This document shows positions 1-5,127 of a stretch of DNA of 5,127 nucleotides, in pieces. The DNA lies in assembly GCA_913053815.1 (NCBI GenBank), contig CAJXGK010000167.1, positions 1 through 5,127 of the forward strand, read 5' to 3'. Position numbers and translations under genes: made by a program. The stretch comes from an uncultured Rhodanobacteraceae bacterium. GTDB taxonomy: Bacteria > Pseudomonadota > Gammaproteobacteria > Xanthomonadales > Rhodanobacteraceae. Positions within the stretch are counted from its first letter, which is position 1, and each line of letters opens with the position of its first letter. The notes beneath the pieces are model-generated. The model worked only from the letters and a program-made list of their open reading frames with translations, was not told the DNA's origin and did no database searches.

Positions 1-447
1 CAGAAAACTGAGGATGAACGGTACGTAGTTGAGAATCGTTGCTTCGGCCAAGGCCTGCGCCTCGCGCAGGTGTTGCTCGTACGCCTGCGCACAGCGCTCG
101 ACCGGCGTTGGTCGAGGTGCCGATACCTTCTCGGCAGGAATCAGGCCCTCGCTGCGCAGAAAGTCGATGAGGTGTTTAAGCGCAGCAGCGTCACCTTGGC
201 CAATCTTTACCTGCCGAGCTCGGTAGCGCAAATATTGCCTCGTATGTTCGGATGTAATGAAGTGTCGTTCGACACCCTTTTGTTTAAGCCATCGACTAAA
301 ACACGCGGCGAGATGAACTTGTCGGTGAATCGAATACAGTGCATATCCCTGGGTGCTGATGAATGCTGTAAATGTGCCGATGTGTGCCGCGAGAGGTCCC
401 TCTGGTTCTCGCGACAGAACTACTTGGTTATTAATGACAAACTTCAT
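1..447 (-). CDS. Tyrosine recombinase/integrase, N-terminal part (cut by window edge; RIT-type first recombinase)
   Basis: This is an open reading frame of 149 codons from an ATG at 447 that runs off the left edge with no stop. The translation begins MKFVINNQVVLSREPEGPLA, followed by RQVHLAACFSRWLKQKGV, QYLRYRARQ and GDAAALKHLIDFLR. From memory this pattern marks a widespread family of site-specific integrases that form the first gene of three-recombinase (recombinase-in-trio, RIT) elements. Only the N-terminal DNA-binding part is present. A SAM-like core-binding segment appears to begin near residue 113 (PVERCAQAYEQHL), and the catalytic domain with its R-K-HxxR-H-Y residues would lie outside the window. 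The start is supported by GGGGAGGAG placed 6 to 8 bases upstream. The frame was found by reading the minus strand, because an open end and missing stop hide it from simple ORF calling. Membership in the tyrosine recombinase family is fairly sure; RIT membership is inferred from recognition and from the element-like end upstream. Confidence 0.8.
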   Translation of the reverse strand, partial: MKFVINNQVVLSREPEGPLAAHIGTFTAFISTQGYALYSIHRQVHLAACFSRWLKQKGVERHFITSEHTRQYLRYRARQVKIGQGDAAALKHLIDFLRSEGLIPAEKVSAPRPTPVERCAQAYEQHLREAQALAEATILNYVPFILSFL

Positions 448-451
448 GGTG

Positions 452-486
452 GACTCCTCCCCTACACGGGGCTGATGGAAGGAGTC
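452..486 (-). promoter_or_regulatory. Hairpin that would sequester the ribosome binding site of the integrase starting at 447
   Basis: In the minus-strand transcript, GACTCCT (486-480) is complementary to AGGAGTC (458-452), and CCCC (471-468) to GGGG (462-459) around the loop GTGTA. The two stems stack with an 8-base bulge on one side, giving 11 pairs. The 3' arm contains the AGGAG Shine-Dalgarno sequence of the gene starting at 447, so folding would hide it. Known insertion sequences (IS10, IS50, IS200) use similar structures to stop read-through transcripts from producing transposase; the same role here is inferred. Translation of the upstream truncated recombinase ends at 491, just before the hairpin. 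Confidence 0.5.
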
Positions 487-489
487 TGG

Positions 490-495
490 ACTATA
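490..495 (-). promoter_or_regulatory. Possible -10 box (TATAGT) for the integrase starting at 447
   Basis: TATAGT on the minus strand resembles a sigma-70 -10 hexamer and sits about 43 bases upstream of the ATG at 447. The -35 position at a 17-base spacing reads GCAAAC, a poor match, so this is weak. If it is used, the transcript would start around 483 and lack part of the 5' arm of the hairpin at 452-486. The element's own message would then be translatable while read-through messages would not. Confidence 0.2.
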
Positions 496-1333
496 TCGCT
501 ACATTTTCGCGTGTTTGCTGGAAAAACCAGGTTGGTGTAACACTACAAGACATAATCAGGAAGGGGACATAGTGCCTGAACGTATGGGTCGAGACGGGCT
601 TTTTCAGTTTGGCGGCCCTGGCGTATTTCTTCACCACACACCAGATCGCCATGGGACTCATACCCTGGCCGAAGCGGTTAAGGAAGAGATGGTTGTCGTT
701 GTCACTGTTGATCCAGTCGGCACGGATACCGACGAGATAGGTGTCGATGAGCCGGCAGACATTTTCGCCTAACGGCACCACGCGATCTTTTCGGCCTTTG
801 CCTTGCCGGATGATGATGTAACCGCTTTCGGTGTCGGTATCTTCCCGTGTGATGTTGGCCGCTTCTTCACGCCGCATGGCCGTGGAGTACAACACTTCCA
901 GGACCACACGATCGCGGTATCCCGTCACGTTGCTCATGTCCGGTTGTTGCAGTAGCTTCCGGATCTCCTTCTGTTCCAGAATGGCTTTCGGTAATTGATG
1001 CGGCTTTTTCGGGTTCGGTATCTTGGCCGACGGATCACCGACCAGTAAATCGTTATCGACCAGCCAGCGGCAGAACGCACGCAGGTGCCCCAGACACTCG
1101 GATTGACTGCGCGGGACTAATGGTGTGCCTTTAGGGGTCAGCCGCCAGGCCAGTTCTTCCCGGTAGTGCATCAGGGTGTCATGGTCCAGGTGTTCGATCT
1201 GATCGACATCCAGGTGCTGTAAAAAGCGATGCAGTTCTTTTAATGCACTCTTGGCACCCCTCACCGTGTGCGGACTTCTGCCCATCGCATACATGGCATT
1301 GAGGTACTGGCGGATCGCATCCGTCAGTGTCAT
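491..1333 (-). pseudogene. Tyrosine recombinase (XerC/D-like), 3' end lost at an insertion junction
   Basis: The gene starts at ATG 1333; a GTG three bases earlier is less well placed. It encodes 280 residues, of which the first 254 match a XerC/D-type recombinase. An N-terminal SAM-like core-binding domain covers roughly residues 4-95 (RSPHTVRGAKSALKELHRFL), followed by the catalytic domain with Arg154 in STAMRREEA, Lys179 in GKGRKDRVVPL, and His250/Arg253 in HTFRH. After HTFRH the family pattern should continue TCATHLL...LLGH...IYTHV. Instead 26 unrelated residues follow (YVPFLIMSCSV... to a TAG at 491). The second histidine and the tyrosine nucleophile are therefore absent, and the protein cannot cut and rejoin DNA. 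No other frame downstream restores the family sequence, so this is a replaced 3' end and not a simple frameshift. It overlaps the upstream recombinase gene by one base (TGATG) and was probably its partner. The tail sequence belongs to the inserted element. Confidence 0.85.
535..572. repeat. Short direct repeats and palindrome at the putative element end
   Basis: On the plus strand GACATAA (549-555) and GACATAG (566-572) form a direct repeat with 17-base spacing. The second copy ends exactly where homology of the neighbouring recombinase gene stops. Next to them is GTGTAACAC (535-543), a palindrome with a single central base. Further in, the minus strand carries AGTC-CA-GACT (492-483). Clustered short repeats at an element boundary are the expected form of recombinase binding sites, but I cannot identify a defined core site from one end alone. 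Confidence 0.35.
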
Positions 1334-2247
1334 CACGCGTCCTCCTGACGATTACCGGGATGGTATTGTTGGTGTGTCGCCTTTACCTCCAACGGTGCGA
1401 CACGGGTATAGATGACGGTACTGTCCAGACAGATATGGCCCAGCAGTTGCTGGATAGCGCGGATGTCGGCCCCCTGTTGCAGCAGGTGCGTCGCACAGGT
1501 ATGTCTTAAGATATGCGGCGTCACACCCTTTTTGATCTTCGCCTGTTTTCGATAGTCCTGTAACAAATGGCGTATTTGAGTTTGTACTAAAGGCTTGCCG
1601 CCTCTGACTAAAAACAGCGTGCGTTCAAAGGGTCGGCGCTTGGCCAGGCGTGGCCGTACCTGGGTCAGATATTCTTTCAGCCACCGGGTGGCCGTTTTCC
1701 CCAGCGGTACGGTGCGCGGTCGGCCCCCTTTGGCGTGACGCACTTGCAGTGTTTGGGTGGGCAGATCGACGTGATGGATGGTGACCTTCTCCAGTTCGCC
1801 GACGCGGATGCCGCTGGCGTACAGCACTTCCATCAGTGCCCGATCACGGATGCCTTGCGGTAACGACGTATTCGGCGCATCCAGCAGTTTTCGTACTTCC
1901 GTCTGGGTCAGTACCGGCCGGGGCAGTGTCTCTCTGCGACTGACTTCCTGGATCCCTTCGGTGGGATCGAGCAGGATCACCGCCGTGTCCACCAGGTGAT
2001 TAAACAGCCGTTTCACGGCACGCAAGCGTAACGCTTGCGTCTCCCGTCCAATGGGTGCCTGTTTGACAGCGGCCTGATAGTCACGGATGTCTTGTCGAGC
2101 GAGTGCACGCAGGTCAACGATGCCTTGTCTTTCCAGCCACTCGCCGAAGCACTTGAGTTGATCGCCGTAATTATCGAGCGTCGCCGGGCTGTATTTCCTT
2201 AACCGCAAATGACTCAGCAAGGCGGTCATGCCCTCTAAAAAGGTCAT
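1333..2247 (-). CDS. Tyrosine recombinase (XerC/D-like), intact
   Basis: This 304-residue site-specific recombinase cuts and rejoins DNA through a covalent 3'-phosphotyrosine intermediate. An N-terminal SAM-like core-binding domain spans roughly residues 5-90 (LRKYSPATLDNYGDQLKCF). The catalytic domain has the full set of residues: Arg148 (ASGIRVGEL), Lys173 (HAKGGRPRTVPL), His245 and Arg248 (HILRHTCATHLL), His271 (LLGH) and Tyr280 (VIYTRV). The tail KATHQQYHPGNRQ is common in this group. The length is typical of XerC/D, but it is not a chromosomal Xer gene by context. It sits in an operon after a primase and directly before a second recombinase, so it was probably an element-specific integrase working as a heteromeric pair. 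The start at 2247 is chosen because GGAG lies 8 bases upstream and the ATG overlaps the preceding stop as ATGA. An in-frame ATG at 2301 would add 18 residues (MGHCVALRRERYPGGERG) that do not look like the family. Confidence 0.92.
   Translation of the reverse strand: MTFLEGMTALLSHLRLRKYSPATLDNYGDQLKCFGEWLERQGIVDLRALARQDIRDYQAAVKQAPIGRETQALRLRAVKRLFNHLVDTAVILLDPTEGIQEVSRRETLPRPVLTQTEVRKLLDAPNTSLPQGIRDRALMEVLYASGIRVGELEKVTIHHVDLPTQTLQVRHAKGGRPRTVPLGKTATRWLKEYLTQVRPRLAKRRPFERTLFLVRGGKPLVQTQIRHLLQDYRKQAKIKKGVTPHILRHTCATHLLQQGADIRAIQQLLGHICLDSTVIYTRVAPLEVKATHQQYHPGNRQEDA
1341..1346 (-). promoter_or_regulatory. Strong ribosome binding site AGGAGG for the truncated recombinase
   Basis: AGGAGG on the minus strand lies 7 bases before the ATG at 1333 and only 4 before the in-frame GTG at 1336. 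This decides for the ATG. It lies inside the 3' end of the upstream recombinase gene, as expected for a translationally coupled pair. Confidence 0.75.
2020..2040. repeat. 21-bp perfect palindrome inside the recombinase coding sequence
   Basis: ACGCAAGCGT (2020-2029) is followed after one base by its exact reverse complement ACGCTTGCGT (2031-2040). It encodes TQALRLR near residues 70-76, in the region joining the core-binding and catalytic domains. Symmetry of this length is unlikely by chance at a given place, but the leucine/arginine/alanine codons favour such words. It could be a binding site for a dimeric protein, a message hairpin or a coincidence of coding. Confidence 0.5.
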
Positions 2248-2435
2248 GCCCCTCTCTCCCCCGGGGTATCGCTCCCGGCGCAACGCCACACAGTGGCCCA
2301 TCGCGCAGGCAACCCCCGGCAGCTAAAGGAAAGAACCGTGTTTAACGGTGTGCGCGCAGTCCGCACGCAGTCCGCGAAGTCACCCTCGGAGTCGGTGTTT
2401 TCACCCGCGGAGTTGATGTTTTTATCACCACTCAT
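2244..2435 (-). CDS. Possible 63-residue small protein linking primase and recombinase genes
   Basis: The reading frame fills the whole gap between the primase and the recombinase. Its ATG (2435) overlaps the primase stop as ATGA, and its TGA (2246-2244) overlaps the recombinase ATG, again as ATGA. Such double coupling is unlikely by chance and argues that ribosomes pass through it. The first 22 residues are acidic and polar (MSGDKNINSAGENTDSEGDF) and contain an in-frame 7-codon duplication. The rest is more basic and hydrophobic with three cysteines (23, 39, 52) that do not form a metal-binding pattern I recognise. I see no signal peptide or membrane segment and recognise no family. A GAGG about 10 bases upstream is a weak ribosome site. 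It may be a small regulator or a translated leader that couples expression, or a spurious frame across a repeat-bearing spacer. Confidence 0.45.
   Translation of the reverse strand: MSGDKNINSAGENTDSEGDFADCVRTARTPLNTVLSFSCRGLPARWATVWRCAGSDTPGERGA
2256..2259 (-). promoter_or_regulatory. Ribosome binding site of the intact recombinase
   Basis: A purine-rich stretch on the minus strand (GGGGGAGAGAGGGG, 2262-2249) contains GGAG 8 bases before the ATG at 2247. It supports that start over the longer alternative at 2301, which has no comparable signal. Confidence 0.6.
2355..2413. repeat. Two sets of short tandem/direct repeats in the spacer between primase and recombinase
   Basis: On the plus strand CGCAGTCCGC occurs twice with an 11-base period (2355-2364 and 2366-2375). 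TCACCCTCGGAGT (2380-2392) and TCACCCGCGGAGT (2401-2413) are 12 of 13 identical at a 21-base period. The 21-base repeat is in phase with the small ORF (seven codons each). The 11-base repeat is not in phase and fits about one DNA helical turn. They could be duplications within a small gene, or iteron-like protein binding sites. Confidence 0.6.
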
Positions 2436-5092
2436 CGATCACCGCCCTCGGGTTCTTTCAGGCTGTCGGGGTCGGCAAGGCTCAGACCGAAGCGCTCGCC
2501 GTCCCCGCCTTCACCGTCATACACCAGTTCGTAGACATACTCCTTGCCCCAGGCTCCGGCCCGGCACTTGAGGTATTCCAGGGTTTCCAGTTCCTTGATG
2601 TGGGTGCGTACCTGGAAGTCGGACCACGCGGTCGCGTCGTGGATCGTCTTGCGGGTAAAGACATAATCGCCGGGTTGAATGCCGTCACGCTCACAGGTGT
2701 GCTTCACCATGGCGTGGATTTGGGTGAGTAAATTTCTGGCCGGTGCGGATAACTCATCCAGCGAGTGCCCCAGCGCATGCAACGCCAGGGCATTGGCCTT
2801 GCGGATATCGTCCTGGGTGACCTCGATGTAACGCAACACCTGGTCACCCCGGGTCACTTCCTTGATCTCGCGTTGGCGCTGATGCAAAAAGGCAATCGCC
2901 TTGATCAGCATCAGATACTTTTTGTTATCGCGCCGGGCGCGTAACGAGCGTGAGGGGAAGCTCAGCTGATTGGCGTACGGGTTGATCACCATCACCGGTG
3001 CCAATAAACGCTGTGCGGTGTGGTGTTTGTTTATCATCTCACCCCGTGCCATTTGATGCAGCACCCCATCCAGGGTATCGGCATGACGCTGGCTCTCAAA
3101 GATGCGTTGCGTCATCGCCTCACTTTCATCGATGGTCAAGGTTAAAAACCGGGATTGGGTTTCTTCATCCAGATCCGGTTGTGTGGTGGTGAGCATCACC
3201 GCCACCGGGCCTTGCACGGTGTAGTGCTCGGTCTTCATCTTGCCGGTCACCGGGTCTTTGCTGGTGGTGGCCACACTCACGCTTTTCGATGACTGTAAGG
3301 CCCGCAGCGAGTACGCCGCACCACCCAGGCCTTCGGCTTCTTCCAGCGCCAGCACTTTATGCACTAACGCCATTTCATCCTGGTAAAACAGCGCTTGATC
3401 CGTCATGCGCGTATAGACCACTTTGTCTTCGTCGGGGATGAGTGCCAGCACCGCGTTTTGCAAGGTGGACTTGCCGGCGGCGCTGCGCGACTGGATGAGC
3501 AGCGACAACGGATCGTCGAGCTTGCGGGAAGTCGCCGCGAGATAACACAGCACTTTATTCAAGTCCTCACCGGCCACGCCCAGTAGCGTCATGTCCTGCT
3601 GGATCGCATCGAGCAGGTCCGGGTGTTTTAAAAACGCCAACGCCGCCGCTTTTTCTTTTGCGCTGGGTTCGACCGGTTGGGCGGCGGTGGAAGCACCTTC
3701 CGGTTGCCAGGCTTCGACCTGTTCCAGAACGTCGGTTAAATCTGTCTTGATGCGTGGCTCTTCTTCATCGAACAGTGATACACAGCTGCGGGCAAAGGCT
3801 TCCCGCGAGCGGGCGCTGTACAGATCGAGGGTGTGCAGTTCAAAACCTTTTTTGTGGTTCACACTGGCTTTCACGGTGGCTTTCAGTTGCGTGCCCTGTC
3901 GGGCAATGGCTTTGATCTCATAACACCGTGGGCCGAGGGTGAGCTTAAAACCGTGGTCGGTTTTATCAACCCGGGGCACATTGGCCGCTTCAGTTTTTTC
4001 GGCTTCGGTGGGGTGGGGGTGGTCGGGATTGGAGGCGTTCAGTAAGGCCTGGAAGGCAGACACAGGATGGCGGTTAAGGAAGGTGTTGATGTCCTCGCCG
4101 TCGGGTAACGGCACCGCATGGACGGTCATGCCTTTTTCCTTTAACTGCTCGCTGACTTTATCACGGCCACGCCGGCCGGCCGCATCGCCGTCAAAGCACA
4201 GCGTCACGTCCTTGACCGTGCATTTTTCAAGATGGGTTAGCAGATCATCGGTTAAGCTATGCACCCCGTAACACGGCATCACATCGTGCAGGCCTCGATC
4301 AATGAGCGTTAAGGCATCGATCACCGATTCGGTCAGCAGCAGGGAAGTGGAGCGCTTGGCGGCCTGGTAATTCCACAGGCCAACCTTGGGGCCGGGTAAA
4401 GTCAGATGATTGACTTCACCATCGATAAGCCGCCGACCGTAAAGATTCACAACGTTGCCCTGATCGTCGAACAGCGGGAACACCACACAGCCCTGCAATA
4501 ATTCACGGCCTTTGCCGGTGAGCACGCCCAGGGCCTTGAACAGGTTGCGGCTGTCGTCATCCTGCGGCAAGGCATCCAGCAAGCTGCCGTCAGCGTAGCC
4601 GAGCTGGTAGTTTTTGAAGTGGGTCACGTGGTTGATGCCGCGACCCTTGATCAGGTACTTCATGCCCTCCGGGCGGTTGGCAAAGCATTTTTGATAGAAG
4701 GCCGCCACACGGGTCAGCAGCTTGACCCGTTGGGCGGGATTCACCGGGGGCGGTTGAGCGGTTAAGGAAGAAGACGTTTTACCGGATACTGGCGGTTCGA
4801 CCAGGGCATCCCGTTGATGGCCGTTTAACCGTTTGACCGCTTCCGGAAAGCTGATTTGGTCAACGAGCTGGACAAACTGGATCACGTTACCGCCCTTATC
4901 ACAGCCAAAACAGTGCCACAGGTGTTCAGCGGGATTGACGGTAAACGACGGCGTCTTTTCCTCATGGAAAGGGCAGCGGCCTTTGTAGACACGGCCGGAT
5001 TTGCGCAGCTGCACCCCCCGGTCTTTGATAACAGCCACCAGGTCGGTGGTCTGTTTGAGGTGTTCGATCTGCTCGTCGGGGATTCTGGCCAT
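2432..5092 (-). CDS. DnaG-type primase fused to a P-loop ATPase/helicase-like module (mobile-element replication protein)
   Basis: This 886-residue protein is expected to make RNA primers and hydrolyse ATP on DNA. From the ATG at 5092, a CHC2 zinc finger with ligands Cys40, His43, Cys61 and Cys64 (CPFHEEKTPSF, HCFGCDKGGN) comes first. A DnaG catalytic-core segment follows near residues 120-225 (YLIKGRGI, GCVVFPLFDDQGNVV). TOPRIM spans about 245-335, with Glu255 (LTESVIDAL) and metal-binding Asp301/Asp303 (DGDAAG). A poorly conserved linker (about 350-480) leads to an ATPase domain with Walker A SAAGKST (Lys541), Walker B-like VLALEE (584-585), a VMLTTT sensor-like strand and a candidate arginine finger in QSRFLTLT (Arg648). 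A winged-helix-like segment (about 815-855) ends it. Chromosomal DnaG is about 580-650 residues, has no ATPase and sits with rpsU/rpoD, so this is an accessory primase-helicase like those of phages and plasmids. It starts the operon that includes two recombinases. A GTG at 5104 could add four residues but overlaps the ribosome site. Confidence 0.9.
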   Translation of the reverse strand: MARIPDEQIEHLKQTTDLVAVIKDRGVQLRKSGRVYKGRCPFHEEKTPSFTVNPAEHLWHCFGCDKGGNVIQFVQLVDQISFPEAVKRLNGHQRDALVEPPVSGKTSSSLTAQPPPVNPAQRVKLLTRVAAFYQKCFANRPEGMKYLIKGRGINHVTHFKNYQLGYADGSLLDALPQDDDSRNLFKALGVLTGKGRELLQGCVVFPLFDDQGNVVNLYGRRLIDGEVNHLTLPGPKVGLWNYQAAKRSTSLLLTESVIDALTLIDRGLHDVMPCYGVHSLTDDLLTHLEKCTVKDVTLCFDGDAAGRRGRDKVSEQLKEKGMTVHAVPLPDGEDINTFLNRHPVSAFQALLNASNPDHPHPTEAEKTEAANVPRVDKTDHGFKLTLGPRCYEIKAIARQGTQLKATVKASVNHKKGFELHTLDLYSARSREAFARSCVSLFDEEEPRIKTDLTDVLEQVEAWQPEGASTAAQPVEPSAKEKAAALAFLKHPDLLDAIQQDMTLLGVAGEDLNKVLCYLAATSRKLDDPLSLLIQSRSAAGKSTLQNAVLALIPDEDKVVYTRMTDQALFYQDEMALVHKVLALEEAEGLGGAAYSLRALQSSKSVSVATTSKDPVTGKMKTEHYTVQGPVAVMLTTTQPDLDEETQSRFLTLTIDESEAMTQRIFESQRHADTLDGVLHQMARGEMINKHHTAQRLLAPVMVINPYANQLSFPSRSLRARRDNKKYLMLIKAIAFLHQRQREIKEVTRGDQVLRYIEVTQDDIRKANALALHALGHSLDELSAPARNLLTQIHAMVKHTCERDGIQPGDYVFTRKTIHDATAWSDFQVRTHIKELETLEYLKCRAGAWGKEYVYELVYDGEGGDGERFGLSLADPDSLKEPEGGDR

Positions 5093-5103
5093 AGCCGCTA
5101 TCA

Positions 5104-5107
5104 CTCC
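5104..5107 (-). promoter_or_regulatory. Ribosome binding site of the primase gene
   Basis: GGAG on the minus strand lies 11 bases before the ATG at 5092. That is a little long but workable. The alternative GTG start at 5104 would use the last G of this site and have no spacer. Only 20 more bases lie upstream in the window, too few to define the operon promoter. Confidence 0.45.
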
Positions 5108-5127
5108 AAAATGTTGTCAATAGCTAC

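Larger units (their letters stand above)
1..571 (-). mobile_element. Terminal portion of a RIT-like (recombinase-in-trio) element inserted in a recombinase gene
   Basis: Sequence matching the recombinase family ends abruptly at 572, immediately after the codons for HTFRH. What follows on the minus strand (TATGTCCCC onward) is unrelated in all three frames. It leads through about 124 bases of repeats to a new integrase start at 447. This fits the end of an inserted element whose first gene is that integrase. RIT elements are known to carry three adjacent tyrosine recombinase genes; only part of the first is visible here. The other end, any terminal inverted repeat and the two other genes would lie left of the window, so the assignment rests on one junction and one partial gene. 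Confidence 0.5.
572..5092 (-). other. Putative operon: primase-ATPase, small ORF, recombinase 1, recombinase 2 (interrupted)
   Basis: Four reading frames run in one direction with no gap. The junctions are ATGA (primase/small ORF), ATGA (small ORF/recombinase 1) and TGATG with an AGGAGG (recombinase 1/recombinase 2). No terminator-like hairpin with a T-run was seen between them. This packing implies one transcript and coupled translation, hence proteins made together. A replication protein plus two recombinases suggests a self-replicating integrative element or the core of a larger island. The ends of that element are not visible here. Confidence 0.6.

Noticed and set aside
54..116. Two small inverted repeats, CCTGCGC/GCGCAGG (54-70) and CTCGACC/GGTCGAG (97-116).
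   Set aside because: They are short, lie inside the integrase coding sequence, have no following T-run, and are expected by chance in GC-rich coding DNA.
70..540. Plus-strand reading frame of 156 codons.
   Set aside because: It is antisense to the minus-strand integrase (447 to 1), which has a clear family pattern and ribosome site. The plus-strand translation has no recognisable motif.
1..2247. The three recombinases here forming a single RIT trio.
   Set aside because: The integrase at 447 looks like a first gene of a trio, the middle gene is cut off within a catalytic motif, and 124 bases of non-coding repeats separate it from the next. Two nested units fit better, although a degenerate trio cannot be excluded without the left flank.
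2248..2301. Longer start for the intact recombinase at 2301.
   Set aside because: The extra 18 residues do not resemble the family and lack a ribosome site, whereas the ATG at 2247 has one and an ATGA overlap.
3591..4271. Several plus-strand frames of 60-110 codons opposite the primase gene.
   Set aside because: They are antisense shadows of a strongly supported gene, with serine-rich low-information translations and no ribosome sites.
2432..5092. Housekeeping chromosomal dnaG.
   Set aside because: The protein is about 300 residues too long, carries an added P-loop ATPase, and its neighbours are recombinases and not rpsU/rpoD.
5115..5120. TTGACA on the minus strand upstream of the primase, resembling a -35 box.
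   Set aside because: At a 17-base spacing the -10 position falls on the start codon region and reads CGGCTA. A promoter there would leave no leader, so it is probably chance.

Overview
This window looks like accessory, mobile-element DNA from a proteobacterium. A gammaproteobacterium is plausible from the codon use, the moderate-to-high GC and the recombinase types, but nothing here fixes the species. Every gene I can support lies on the minus strand, so the window reads biologically from right to left. No rRNA, tRNA, CRISPR array or housekeeping gene was seen.

From the right, the first gene (5092 to 2432) encodes a large protein of about 886 residues. It fuses a DnaG-type primase module (CHC2 zinc finger, primase core, TOPRIM) to a P-loop ATPase/helicase-like module and a C-terminal winged-helix-like segment. 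It is followed without a gap by a possible 63-residue ORF whose start and stop codons both overlap the neighbouring genes as ATGA. Next comes an intact tyrosine recombinase (2247 to 1333, all catalytic residues present), then a second tyrosine recombinase starting at 1333 behind a strong AGGAGG. These four reading frames form one tightly packed, probably translationally coupled operon. I infer a mobile element that carries its own primase-helicase together with a pair of recombinases.

The second recombinase is broken. Its family sequence stops inside the HxxRH box at about position 572 and continues into 26 unrelated codons, so the second histidine and the tyrosine nucleophile are missing. 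The break coincides with what looks like the end of another mobile element. That end has short direct repeats, small palindromes and a hairpin that would bury a ribosome binding site. The site belongs to a third tyrosine recombinase gene starting at 447, of the type I recognise as the first gene of three-recombinase (RIT-like) elements, and it runs off the left edge. The simplest reading is nested mobility: a RIT-like element inserted into the recombinase pair of a primase-bearing element. The rest of the trio, the other element end and the missing end of the broken recombinase should lie to the left of the window.
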